64,000 bases of DNA, taken from assembly GCA_964417725.1 (NCBI GenBank), contig CAYQIV010000012.1:34450-98449 (forward strand), in the 5' to 3' direction. The notes under the pieces are model-generated. The model did not search any database. It was not told where the DNA came from and was given only the letters and a program-made list of their open reading frames with translations. This DNA comes from SHZI01 sp964417725. Its GTDB lineage: Bacteria > Pseudomonadota > Gammaproteobacteria > Steroidobacterales > GCA-2729495. Positions 41,343 to 50,465 of this stretch are shown here, one piece after another (position 1 is the stretch's first letter; every line of letters starts with the position of its first letter). The position numbers and the translations under genes were made by a program.

Positions 41343-42773
41343 ATGACGGACCATTATGACGTGATCATCGTCGGTGCCGGCAGCGCCGGGCTGACGGCCC
41401 TTCGCGAAGTGAAGAAACGCGGCATGAATTGGCTGCTGGTCAACGACGGCCCGTGGGGTACGACCTGCGCAAGGGTCGGCTGCATGCCGTCCAAGCTGCT
41501 GATCGAGGCGGCCAATGCCTGGCACCGTCGTACGGCCTTCGATGAGTTCGGCATCACCGGCGCCGATCGGCTGTCGCTCGACCTGCCGGCCGTGCTGCGC
41601 CGGGTACGTCGCCTGCGTGATGGCTTCGTCGCGGGCGCGCGCAAGGCCACCGACACACTGGGCGAACGGGCGGTCGCCGGGCGGGCGCGCCTGCACGGGC
41701 CCGGCCGGCTCGTCATCGATGACCGGGAGGTAACGGCGCGCAGCATCATCCTCGCGCCGGGTTCGCGCCCGGTGGTGCCGGATGCATGGCGGGCGCTCGG
41801 CGATCGGCTGCTGACCACCGACACGCTGTTCGAACAGGACACGCTGCCCCGGCGCATGGCCGTCATCGGCCTCGGCGCCGTGGGTACCGAGATGGCGCTG
41901 GCCTTGTCACGGCTCGGCATGGCGGTGACGGCCTTCGGCGGCAATGAGTGGATCGGCGGGCTCAGCGACCCACACGTCAATGCAGCGGCCGCCGCCGTGC
42001 TTGGTGATGAAATGACGGTGCACAGGGGGTCCCGCGCCGAACCGCATGACACCGCCGAGGGCATCCGTGTGCGCGCCGATGGCCAGGAAGCCACCGTCGA
42101 CGCGGTGCTGGCGGCCCTGGGTCGCCGGCCCAACACGGACAACCTCGGCCTGGAAACCCTCGGCGTGCCCCTCGACGCACACGGCCTGCCGGTTGTCGAT
42201 CCGCACACACTGCGGGTCGGCGACCTGCCGATATTCCTCGCCGGCGACGCCAACGGACATGCGCCCCTGCTTCACGAGGCGGCCGACGAGGGCCACATCG
42301 CCGGCATCAACGCCGCACGGCTCGCCGCCGGCGACAACGAACCGGCGTGCTTCACGCGCCGCACGCCGCTGGCCATCGTCTTCAGCGAGCCCGGCATCGC
42401 CGTGGTCGGGCGGCGCTGGCGCGACCTCGACACCACGGAGACAGCGAGCGGTGAAGTCGATTTCACACACCAGGGCCGCGCCCGGGCTGCACAACGCAAT
42501 CGGGGCACCCTGCGGGTCTACGCCGCGCGGGACGACGGCCGGCTGCAGGGTGCGGAAATGTGCGCACCGGCGGCCGAACATCTGGCCCACCTGCTGGCGC
42601 TGGCCATCGGTCGGGGCCTGACGGTAGCGGACTTGCTGCGCCTGCCGTTCTACCACCCGGTACTCGAAGAAGGGCTGCGCAGCGCACTGCGCGACCTGGC
42701 GAAACAGCTCCCCGGTGGCAGTCAATCAGACCTTGCCGGCTGCCAGGGCACCGGCATTGAAGCCCTCGACTGA
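41343..42773 (+). CDS. Dihydrolipoyl-dehydrogenase-like FAD disulfide reductase
   Basis: 476 residues with an FAD-binding Rossmann start (DVIIVGAGSAGLTAL), redox disulfide CARVGCMPSK at about 42-47 (spacing CxxxxC), a second nucleotide-binding fold (MAVIGLGAVGTEMA) and a C-terminal dimer domain with FYHPVLEEGL, in which a His-x-x-x-x-Glu site is seen. No lipoyl-complex genes are near. The subfamily could also be a mycothione- or mercuric-type reductase, but no extra metal-binding N-terminal domain is present. Its substrate is therefore uncertain. Confidence 0.88.
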   Translation: MTDHYDVIIVGAGSAGLTALREVKKRGMNWLLVNDGPWGTTCARVGCMPSKLLIEAANAWHRRTAFDEFGITGADRLSLDLPAVLRRVRRLRDGFVAGARKATDTLGERAVAGRARLHGPGRLVIDDREVTARSIILAPGSRPVVPDAWRALGDRLLTTDTLFEQDTLPRRMAVIGLGAVGTEMALALSRLGMAVTAFGGNEWIGGLSDPHVNAAAAAVLGDEMTVHRGSRAEPHDTAEGIRVRADGQEATVDAVLAALGRRPNTDNLGLETLGVPLDAHGLPVVDPHTLRVGDLPIFLAGDANGHAPLLHEAADEGHIAGINAARLAAGDNEPACFTRRTPLAIVFSEPGIAVVGRRWRDLDTTETASGEVDFTHQGRARAAQRNRGTLRVYAARDDGRLQGAEMCAPAAEHLAHLLALAIGRGLTVADLLRLPFYHPVLEEGLRSALRDLAKQLPGGSQSDLAGCQGTGIEALD

Positions 42774-42929
42774 AACCCGCCTCACCGGCTGCAGGCCATG
42801 GCCACAATGATGCGACGGGTTGTCGCAGCAGGCATCGAAACAGGACCGTCGGCGCCAAACTGCGTATATCGCTCCGGGACAGGCGCATGGCCTGTGCCCC
42901 GGAGAGCCCGCCATCCACGGAGCACGAAG

Positions 42930-43316
42930 ATGTCGAACCTCATCCTGCTGTCGGTCGTCCTGATCACGCTGGCCCTCATCCTCTACAGCACGGCCGTGTG
43001 GCTGAACTGGCGCGCGCGGCGCCTCACCGTGGCCTACATCGTCACCTTCTGGTGTGCCGTCGCCTCGGATGCGCTGGCCACGCGCATGATGGGCGCACGG
43101 GTCGAGACGATCACCTGGGACCTGCACACCATCAGCGGCTATCTGGCACTCGCCCTGATGGCCGGACTGACGCTGTGGGGCACGCTGGCATTGGTCCAGA
43201 AGCGCGAGGACTGGCTGACCACCTTCCACAGGTTCGCCATGCCGATCTGGGTGATCTGGGTCGGCTCGTACATCACGGGCGTCTACCTCGGCGTGCAGCG
43301 GGTCAGCGGCAGCTGA
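42930..43316 (+). CDS. Small integral membrane protein, HsmA/TIGR03987-like
   Basis: 128 residues from the ATG at 42930, with about four membrane helices (1-22, 32-48, 65-87, 103-120). Features such as YIVTFWCAVASDALATRMMG, DLHTISGYLALALM and WVIWVGSYITGVYLG match, from memory, a small family of uncharacterised proteins named HsmA. A His within the helix 3 start (LHTISGY) and conserved Trp residues may bind a cofactor. Function unknown. Stands alone after the disulfide reductase with about 155 bp between. Confidence 0.65.
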   Translation: MSNLILLSVVLITLALILYSTAVWLNWRARRLTVAYIVTFWCAVASDALATRMMGARVETITWDLHTISGYLALALMAGLTLWGTLALVQKREDWLTTFHRFAMPIWVIWVGSYITGVYLGVQRVSGS

Positions 43317-43501
43317 ACGACCCGCGGCACGGGACCCGCGATCAGCGACATCCCGCCGCCGGCTGCGCGCTGCGGGACTGTCGATGGGCGGCCACCACCC
43401 CGCACACCGCACCCGGCGCCGGATTGGCGCACTGTTGACGTCCGGGGTCGCGGCACCGCGGACGCCGCACCAGCCGTGCACCACCGGCACATCGTGCGAG
43501 G

Positions 43502-44473
43502 TCAGCGGTGGCGCAATCGCTTGCAGCAGCGCACGTCGCACACGGTGCAGCGGGGCGCCGCGGCGACGCAGACCGCCGCATGGGCGTCGCCGGCGAAAAG
43601 CCCAAGCAGCTGGCCGACGGCATGCGGCGCCTCTCCGGCCGCGCGCGCCCACTCGGCCAAACGTGCCGCGGCGGCCGCGTCATCCAGTTCTTCCTGGTGC
43701 GAAAGGCCGAGTCGGCCCGGACCGACGATGCGGGCCAACAGCCCATCCGGCAGCGGATCGGCAGCCGGCACCTGCGCATCGGGGTCGATACCGTGGCGCG
43801 AGAGCGTGGCCCGGAGCTGTGCCAGCAACTGCTGCGGGCGGTGCACCGCCGGGTTGCGACGGAACCAGTAATAAGCCTGCGCCATGCCGCCGCCGACGAT
43901 ATCGGGCAGGTCCTCGAACTCTTCGCGAGCGTGATAGCGCTCCTGGAGCTCCGGGGCGAAGAAATCACGGATCTCCGCCCGGCTGGCACGGCGCGGCCCC
44001 ATGCGGCCGTTGGCCTGGCCGGAATACCGTGGGTGCCAGTGAAGCAGGATGAAATCCCCCTCGTCGGCCAGGGTATCGAGCACCCGCCGGCGATAGGCGG
44101 CGTGATGGGCGGGTACCACGTTGTGCAGCAGGCCGTGGTCAAGGACGAGGTCGTAGCGGCCATCCGGCTGCCACGTCGTGATGTCGGCCTCGACCGGCGT
44201 GACGCTGACGCCGGCTTCACGCGCCCGGGCCATGGTGTACTCGAGCGCCTTCGGCATGAAGTCGAGCGCGGTGACATCCCAGCCATGGCGTGCCAGGTAA
44301 ACCGAATCGGTACCGGCCCCACAGCCGATGTCGAGCGCGCGGCCCGGCGGGCGCCGTTGTATTGCCTCGGCGAGGAACAGGGTCGGCTCGTCATGCGCCC
44401 AGGGCAGCTCGTGCCATGACTTTGCCCAGGCATAGGTGGCCTGGAACGTGTCCTTTTCCTGCGTCGCGCCCAT
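43502..44473 (-). CDS. Class I SAM-dependent methyltransferase with Cys-rich C-terminal tail
   Basis: 323 residues. The first ~200 form a methyltransferase domain with the SAM motif ALDIGCGAGTDS (46-57), acidic loop residue in VTALDFMPKALEY, and DLVLDHGLLHNV. The rest is a helical region with a tail AVCVAAAPRCTVCDVRCC, cysteines spaced C-x6-C-x2-C-x3-CC. That is close to the Fe-S loop of endonuclease III/MutY (C-x6-C-x2-C-x5-C). A metal- or Fe-S-binding tail is likely, but the last spacing differs from the canon. The substrate is unknown. Confidence 0.78.
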   Translation of the reverse strand: MGATQEKDTFQATYAWAKSWHELPWAHDEPTLFLAEAIQRRPPGRALDIGCGAGTDSVYLARHGWDVTALDFMPKALEYTMARAREAGVSVTPVEADITTWQPDGRYDLVLDHGLLHNVVPAHHAAYRRRVLDTLADEGDFILLHWHPRYSGQANGRMGPRRASRAEIRDFFAPELQERYHAREEFEDLPDIVGGGMAQAYYWFRRNPAVHRPQQLLAQLRATLSRHGIDPDAQVPAADPLPDGLLARIVGPGRLGLSHQEELDDAAAAARLAEWARAAGEAPHAVGQLLGLFAGDAHAAVCVAAAPRCTVCDVRCCKRLRHR

Positions 44474-44486
44474 CGATGGGCCCCCT

Positions 44487-45239
44487 TCAGCGCATCACGC
44501 GGCGCACGAGGGACAGCACCATCAGGGCACCGACCACCGCCGCGCCGCCGCCGGCCGCGACCTGCACCGGTGCACTGACATCGACCGTCTGCTGCACGAT
44601 GCCGATGGCGGCCCAGATGAAGACCGCGGCGTAGACGATATCGAGCGTCAGCGCCAGCATCGTCGCGTAGACCGCCACGGCGAGCACCAGGCTGACCAGC
44701 GCCCACTCATCCATGGCCAACCCGAGCGGGTACCAGGACAGGTCATGGAGCAGGTTGCCGAGGTTGGCGATCGTCGCCGTGGTGACCCAGCCGAAGTACA
44801 GGCTGAACGGCAGGTCGACGGCGAGCCGCTCGGTCGTCCCGGTGGCCGAAGCCCGCTGCAGGCGCAGATAGATCACCGCGAGACTCGCCAGCAACAGCAG
44901 CATCATGGCGAAGCTGGCACTGATCTGCCGGTAGTGCCAGCAGAAGATCCACGCCGAGTTGGCAATGCAGCTGACCACGAATGGCCAGGCCACGCCGTGG
45001 GCGCGCCGCTGGGCGACCGGTCCGGCGAAGGCATGCCAGAGCGAAAAGCCGATCAGCGCGAGATAGATCAGGCCCCAGATGCCGAACACGTAACCGGCGG
45101 GCGTGAAGCCCGTCGGGTAGAGCGCCGAGAGTTCGCCGGTGTTGTAGCCGTTGATCGGCACGATGTTGGCCGCGGCATTGACGGCAATGGTGGCGACGGT
45201 CGCGACGAGAGGCGCGAAACGGGCAGACCGGACGGTCAT
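44487..45239 (-). CDS. Tryptophan-rich sensory/TspO-MBR-like membrane protein
   Basis: 250 residues from the ATG at 45239 with seven or so hydrophobic helices. FTPAGYVFGIWGLIYLALIGFSLW matches the conserved loop of TspO-related proteins, but the length is well beyond the classical 160-residue TspO, so it belongs to the larger tryptophan-rich family of bacterial membrane proteins. Probable binding of porphyrins or tetrapyrroles is by family analogy only. It overlaps nothing and lies 13 bp upstream of the methyltransferase on the same strand. Confidence 0.72.
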   Translation of the reverse strand: MTVRSARFAPLVATVATIAVNAAANIVPINGYNTGELSALYPTGFTPAGYVFGIWGLIYLALIGFSLWHAFAGPVAQRRAHGVAWPFVVSCIANSAWIFCWHYRQISASFAMMLLLLASLAVIYLRLQRASATGTTERLAVDLPFSLYFGWVTTATIANLGNLLHDLSWYPLGLAMDEWALVSLVLAVAVYATMLALTLDIVYAAVFIWAAIGIVQQTVDVSAPVQVAAGGGAAVVGALMVLSLVRRVMR

Positions 45240-45285
45240 CGGCGACTCCCCCATGTGGATGCAGGCCCGGCCAGCCTACCGGTGA

Positions 45286-46581
45286 TCAATCGGCGATTGC
45301 AACGGGCGGGAACACCTGCCGATAGCCGGCGACAGCGGGGTCGAGGCGCAGGTCGCGCGGGCGGACCGGCGCGGCGAGACGGATCCCGTCGAGCGAGCGA
45401 CAGCGGCTCAGCGCAACGTAGACCTGGCCATGGCCAAAGGCGCCCCGGCCGAGGTCGATGTAGACGCGGTCGAAGGTTTGCCCCTGGCTCTTGTGGATGG
45501 TGATCGCCCAGCCGAGGCGCAGCGGCAGCTGACGGAACGTGCCGATGACCTCGCGGCTGATCTCGCCGGCCGTGCGGTCATACTGGTACTGGATGTTCTC
45601 CCAGCTCACCGCGCCGACCTCGTGCCGTTCGCCGTTCTCCATCTCGACGAGTGGCCCCCGCTCGGTAAAGCCAAGAACCACGCCCCACGAACCGTTGATC
45701 CAGCGCTTGTCCGGATCGTTCTTGAGGAACATGACCCGGGCGCCGGCCTTGAGCACCAGCGCCGGCTCGGTCGGGAAAGCGCCGGCGTCAAAGGTCCCTG
45801 TCACCACCGCCGGCCACTGTCGTTCGGGGCCACCGAGCGCAGCGAGCCGGCGCGTGTTCTCGCGCAGCGCTGCGTCGTTGGTCGCGGTGAGCACGATGTA
45901 GCTGTCCGCCTCATCGAGCGCAGCGCGGGACCGCACCTGGGCCGACAGCGCCGCCAGCGCTTCGTGTGCACCGTCGCCCGTCCTGATCTGCTCGAGGATG
46001 GCGCGGAAGGCGGGGTCGCCCTTCTGCCGGTAGATCGTCTCCAGTTCGACCGACACGGCACTGGTGTCCTGCCAGGCCTTCGCCTGGAAGAAATACGGCC
46101 CGCCGTACACGGTATCGAAGTAGGCCTTCAGCTCTGCCTCGCGGACGATCGGTGCGAGCTGCCACAGGTCGCCGAACATCGCCAGTTGCACGCCGCCGAA
46201 CGGCTGTTCGCACCGGCGGTTGATGCGCAGCGCCTGGTCGATGCCATCGATGAGGTCGGCGCGCACCATCGACACCTCGTCGATGACCAGGAGTTCCAGC
46301 GCACGGAGCACATCGGCATCGCGCCGCCGACGGATGTCGCGCAGGTCGACAAAGCGCGGCGCGATGCGGAAGAAGGAATGGAGGGTCTGGCCGCCGACCT
46401 GGATGGCCGACAGACCCGTCGGCGCGACCACTGCCGCTGCACGCGCCGTGTGCCGGACCAGCGCGTGCAGCAGGGTGGTCTTGCCGGTACCGGCACGACC
46501 GGTGACGAAGACATGCCGGTCACCTGCGGCGATCAGGTCGAGGATGCGCCGGGCGGGTGCCGGCAACCGTGGCAGGCTCAT
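45286..46581 (-). CDS. Pif1-like superfamily 1B DNA helicase
   Basis: 431 residues from the ATG at 46581. Walker A GRAGTGKTTLL near 28-38, Walker B LLVIDEVSMVRADLID, motif III FGDLWQLAP, and the C-terminal HKSQGQTFDRVYID and GQVYVALSRC motifs of the PIF1/RecD-type helicases. A 5'-3' helicase fold is expected. Related proteins in bacteria are often poorly characterised; roles in G-quadruplex or recombination processing are inferred. No partner gene is nearby. Divergent from ppc. Confidence 0.85.
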   Translation of the reverse strand: MSLPRLPAPARRILDLIAAGDRHVFVTGRAGTGKTTLLHALVRHTARAAAVVAPTGLSAIQVGGQTLHSFFRIAPRFVDLRDIRRRRDADVLRALELLVIDEVSMVRADLIDGIDQALRINRRCEQPFGGVQLAMFGDLWQLAPIVREAELKAYFDTVYGGPYFFQAKAWQDTSAVSVELETIYRQKGDPAFRAILEQIRTGDGAHEALAALSAQVRSRAALDEADSYIVLTATNDAALRENTRRLAALGGPERQWPAVVTGTFDAGAFPTEPALVLKAGARVMFLKNDPDKRWINGSWGVVLGFTERGPLVEMENGERHEVGAVSWENIQYQYDRTAGEISREVIGTFRQLPLRLGWAITIHKSQGQTFDRVYIDLGRGAFGHGQVYVALSRCRSLDGIRLAAPVRPRDLRLDPAVAGYRQVFPPVAIAD

Positions 46582-46699
46582 CGACGGGATACTCCGGGTG
46601 CGCGAGACGCCGCGCGCGGTCTGTGAGACAGTGACGCCCCGGAGCCTAACCCACCCGGGCGCCGTGTCGCAAAGCGACGCAGCACCAGGCAGCCAGCGC

Positions 46700-49426
46700 A
46701 TGGTCCACACGGAAGCAGACGGCAACAATCCGTTGCGCGACATCGAGCTGCCGGCAACCGACCGGCTGCTGCGCGATGACGTGCGGCGCCTCGGCGCGCT
46801 GGTCGGCGAGGTGCTCGCCGAGCAGGCCGGGCCGGCATTCCTCGCCGAGGTCGAGCGTGTCCGCATCGCGGCGATCAGTCGGCGCGAACGTGGCGCACCG
46901 GTCGACGCCCTGGCCGGCCTGCTGGCCGGCGCCGGCACGGCGCATGCCGAACGGCTGGTGCGTGCGTTCCTCAGCTACTTCCAGGTCGTCAACATCGCCG
47001 AGCGGGTCCACCGGATCCGCCGCCGGCGCGACTACCAGCGCAGCGTGACCACACCGCAGCCCGGCGGCCTCGAGGACGTGCTCGGCCAGCTGCGCGACGA
47101 CGGGGTCGGCCTTGACGAGGTCGTGGCCCTGGTCGACCGGATGCGCATCGAACCCGTCTTCACCGCCCACCCCACCGAGGCGGTACGTCGCGTGCTGCTC
47201 GACAAGGAGCGGTTGATCGTCAGGCTGCTGGTCGCCGACATCGACCGGCAGCAGACACCGCAGGAGCGCGAGGCGGCACTCGGCCAGATCCGCCAGGTGC
47301 TGACCACGGCGTGGCAGACCGACGAGATGCCGCCCGACCGGCCAACCGTCGCCGACGAACTGGACCACGTCGGCTTCTACCTGTCCGAAGTGCTTTATGC
47401 GGCGGTCCCGGTGTACTACGAGGATTTCACCCGGGCACTCACCGCGGTGTGGGGCGAAGCCGCGACATCCATCCTGCCCGGCACGCTGATCGGCTTCGGC
47501 AGCTGGGTCGGCGGCGACATGGATGGCAACCCCAACGTCGGCGCGGCGACGATACGCCACGCGCTGGCGACGCTGCGCCGGCTGGTCCTCGGCGCCTATG
47601 GCGACGACGTCCGCCACCTCGCCGCACTGCTCACCCAATCGGCCCACCGCGTCGAATTCAGCCCCGCACTGCGGGCTCGACTCGCCGCATACCAGGCCGG
47701 CGATGCCACCGGGACACCCCACGCCGACATGCCCTACCGGGCCTTCCTGCACCATGTCGGCCGGCGGCTGGCAGCAACCCTCGACGGCGATGCCGGCCAC
47801 TGCTATCCGGATGCCGCCGCATTCCGCGCCGACATCGCCTGCATCGACGAAAGCCTGCGTGCCAACGGCGGCGGGCACGCGGGGCACTTCAGCGTCCAGC
47901 GGCTGCTGCGGCGGATCGACACCTTCGGCTTCCACCTCGCGACGCTCGATCTGCGCCAGCACGCCGACGTGCACGACGCGGCGCTCGCCGCGTTGTTCGC
48001 TGACCCGGACTGGCCTGCGCGCGACGCCGTCACGCGGGCCCGGCAGTTGCGTGAATACATCACGACGGGAGGTCCCGTACCGGACCTGGACCCACCCGGG
48101 ACCGAGGCGACGCTGGCCGTCTTCCGCGCCGTGCACGAGGCCCTGCCGGCCCACGGCGGCCGCGCCTTCGGCGCCTGCATCATCAGCATGAGCCGCAGTG
48201 CCGCCGACGCACTGGCCGTGCTGGTACTGGCCCGCAGCGCGGGCTGCCTCGATGCGGGTGGAAACGTGCCGCTCGACATCGCACCACTGTTCGAGACCAT
48301 CGCCGACCTCGACGCCGCAACCGACACCCTGCGCGCACTGTTCGACGACCCGGTTTACCGCACACACCTTGCGGCACGTGGCAACCGCCAGGTCGTGATG
48401 CTGGGCTATTCCGACAGTGCCAAGGATGGCGGCCTCATCAGCTCGCGCTGGGCGCTGCAGCAGGCACAGATCGCGCTGCATGCGCTGGGCCGCGAGTCCG
48501 GCGTGCGGGTGCTGTTCTTCCACGGCCGCGGCGGCTCGCTGTCCCGTGGTGGCAGCAAGACCGAGCGCGCGGTCATCGCCGCACCGCGCGGCACCGTCGA
48601 CGGCTGGCTGCGCCTCACCGAACAGGGTGAAGTGATCCACCGCAAGTACGGCATCCGCGCCATCGCCCTGCGCAACCTCGAGCAGGCCACCGGCGCCGTG
48701 CTGCGCGCCACCCTGCGGCCGCGCCCGCCGGAGCCGCGCGAGGCCGGCTGGCGGCAGACGATGACGCAATTGGCGGAGCACTCGCGCACGGTCTGGCGCG
48801 GACTCGTGCAGCGGGAGGATTTCGTCGACTACTTTCGCGAGGCCACGCCGATCGACGTCATCGAGCGGCTGCGCATCGGTTCACGCCCCAGCCGGCGCAC
48901 GCCGGGCGGTCGCATCGATGCCCTGCGCGCGATCCCGTGGGTCTTCGCCTGGTCGCAGAACCGCGCCGGGTTGACCGGCTGGTACGGCGTCGGCAGCGCG
49001 CTGACCGCAGTCATCGGCACGAACGGTATCGAGGCACTTGCCGACATGGCCCGCGACTGGCCCTTCTTCGCCACGCTGATCGACGACGTCGAGATGGTGA
49101 TGGCCAAATCCGACATGGCGATCTTCGAACGCTACTCGCGGTTGTCGGCCCTGCACGACCGCTTCCATGGCGATATCGCCGCCGAGTTCGCGCGCACCCG
49201 CGACGCAATCCTCGCCATCCGGCACAGCGACGTGCTGCTGGCCGGCGATCCGCGCTTGCGCATCTCCATCCGCCTGCGCAACCCCTACGTCGACCCGATG
49301 AGTCTGCTGCAGGTCGACCTCCTCACGCGCTGGCGCGCCGCCGGACGGCCCGAGGAAGGCCCGCTGTTCCACGCTCTGGTTGCCACCATCAACGGTATCG
49401 CGGCGGGCATCCAGAACACGGGCTAG
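46700..49426 (+). CDS. ppc: Phosphoenolpyruvate carboxylase
   Basis: Carboxylates PEP to oxaloacetate, replenishing the TCA cycle. From the ATG at 46700 the product is 908 residues, the normal length; the same frame stays open upstream. Motifs: catalytic His in VFTAHPTEAVRR, the GYSDSAKDGG loop, the essential FHGRGGSLSRGGSKTE loop, GTNGIEAL and the C-terminal INGIAAGIQNTG, whose last residues form the allosteric aspartate site. It is intact. Divergent from the helicase gene with 118 bp between starts. Confidence 0.96.
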   Translation: MVHTEADGNNPLRDIELPATDRLLRDDVRRLGALVGEVLAEQAGPAFLAEVERVRIAAISRRERGAPVDALAGLLAGAGTAHAERLVRAFLSYFQVVNIAERVHRIRRRRDYQRSVTTPQPGGLEDVLGQLRDDGVGLDEVVALVDRMRIEPVFTAHPTEAVRRVLLDKERLIVRLLVADIDRQQTPQEREAALGQIRQVLTTAWQTDEMPPDRPTVADELDHVGFYLSEVLYAAVPVYYEDFTRALTAVWGEAATSILPGTLIGFGSWVGGDMDGNPNVGAATIRHALATLRRLVLGAYGDDVRHLAALLTQSAHRVEFSPALRARLAAYQAGDATGTPHADMPYRAFLHHVGRRLAATLDGDAGHCYPDAAAFRADIACIDESLRANGGGHAGHFSVQRLLRRIDTFGFHLATLDLRQHADVHDAALAALFADPDWPARDAVTRARQLREYITTGGPVPDLDPPGTEATLAVFRAVHEALPAHGGRAFGACIISMSRSAADALAVLVLARSAGCLDAGGNVPLDIAPLFETIADLDAATDTLRALFDDPVYRTHLAARGNRQVVMLGYSDSAKDGGLISSRWALQQAQIALHALGRESGVRVLFFHGRGGSLSRGGSKTERAVIAAPRGTVDGWLRLTEQGEVIHRKYGIRAIALRNLEQATGAVLRATLRPRPPEPREAGWRQTMTQLAEHSRTVWRGLVQREDFVDYFREATPIDVIERLRIGSRPSRRTPGGRIDALRAIPWVFAWSQNRAGLTGWYGVGSALTAVIGTNGIEALADMARDWPFFATLIDDVEMVMAKSDMAIFERYSRLSALHDRFHGDIAAEFARTRDAILAIRHSDVLLAGDPRLRISIRLRNPYVDPMSLLQVDLLTRWRAAGRPEEGPLFHALVATINGIAAGIQNTG

Positions 49427-49533
49427 GGTCGCGACGCGACGACCGACCTTTTCATCGCCCCCGCAGGCGGCGCTCGCCGTCGGGCCGGCGCCAGGCGCTA
49501 CCGTCCGCTCGCGCGACGCGCCTTCTGCCCGGC

Positions 49534-50433
49534 CTACTGCACACGCAGCGTGCGTGTCAGGGTGCTGGGTGGGCGGTTCTCGCCGGGGTTGCTGTCGACG
49601 TAGCGGAAGGTGAAGACATTGGAACCGACGTCGGGGCTCGCCTCCAGCAGCTGGTTGTTGGGCGTCACGCTGGTGAAAAACCCATCGACGGCAAGGATAC
49701 GGAACACGCCCGGGGACACCGAGGGCAGCACCAGGGTTTCACGCTCGCCGGCATTGCTCGTCACGGTGATGCGGACATTGGCCAGCCCAGCCATGTCCGG
49801 GTCGGTGACCTCGACACGGAGCGGGATGGTGCCATCCCAGTCGTTGACACCGATCATCATCGGCGTGATGGTCAATCGGGCAAGCGTACCGGAGGCGCTG
49901 GAAAACGGATTGTCGCGGGCCACGGCAGCGAGTCGCCAGTGCTCGCCATCGCGGTGCATGAGGATCGTGCTGCGACCGGTGAACAGGCCCGGCGTGAAAC
50001 TGCTCGACGAGACGAAGCGCTTTTCCCAGGCGACCTGGATGACAGCAAGATCGGGGCCCGCCGTGATCTGCGTGTCGGTGAGGTTGATGCGCAGGTTCTT
50101 GTAGGCGTTGACATCACGCCGCACGCCGTCGAGGAACACCTGGTAACCCACCATCGCGGGATCAAGGCGACGCTGGATCAGCGACACGTTACCCGACTCA
50201 TACGCCCGCAGCAGCTCGTCGAGCGCCTCGCGGGCCTTCTGCAGGTCGTCGAAACCACCCGTGCGTGCCTCGGCGGCAACATCCGTCGCCGCGTCCTCAC
50301 CGAGCGGCGCGATCCGGGTACCGGGCGGCAACGGGTAATCGTCGCGTGGCACGCCCTGCGCGGCGACACCGGCGGCAGCGAGTGCGAGCAGGCTGCCGGC
50401 GAGCAGGCGGGGACGGAGGGTCATGGTGCGCAT
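49534..50433 (-). CDS. Exported protein with NTF2-like and Ig-like domains (fourth gene of giant-protein operon)
   Basis: 299 residues. The ATG at 50433 has GAGG 8 bases upstream and gives a signal peptide (LLAGSLLALAAAGVAAQ); a further ATG at 50466 overlaps the stop of the upstream gene. Residues about 50-165 look like an NTF2/SnoaL-like cone (DDLQKAREALDELLRAYE, HWRLAAVARDNPF). The C-terminal half, with NVRITVTSNAGERETLVLPSVSPGVFRI, resembles the Ig-like repeats of large bacterial surface proteins. No function is known. It would sit in the periplasm, possibly assisting assembly of the other products. Confidence 0.72.
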   Translation of the reverse strand: MRTMTLRPRLLAGSLLALAAAGVAAQGVPRDDYPLPPGTRIAPLGEDAATDVAAEARTGGFDDLQKAREALDELLRAYESGNVSLIQRRLDPAMVGYQVFLDGVRRDVNAYKNLRINLTDTQITAGPDLAVIQVAWEKRFVSSSSFTPGLFTGRSTILMHRDGEHWRLAAVARDNPFSSASGTLARLTITPMMIGVNDWDGTIPLRVEVTDPDMAGLANVRITVTSNAGERETLVLPSVSPGVFRILAVDGFFTSVTPNNQLLEASPDVGSNVFTFRYVDSNPGENRPPSTLTRTLRVQ

Positions 50434-50465
50434 GGTGACAGCCTCGCTGGTCAAGGTGGGTCGCA

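Noticed and set aside
46646..48781. Open frame of about 710 codons antisense to ppc
   Set aside because: Composition is random-like and the plus-strand frame contains all PEP carboxylase motifs.
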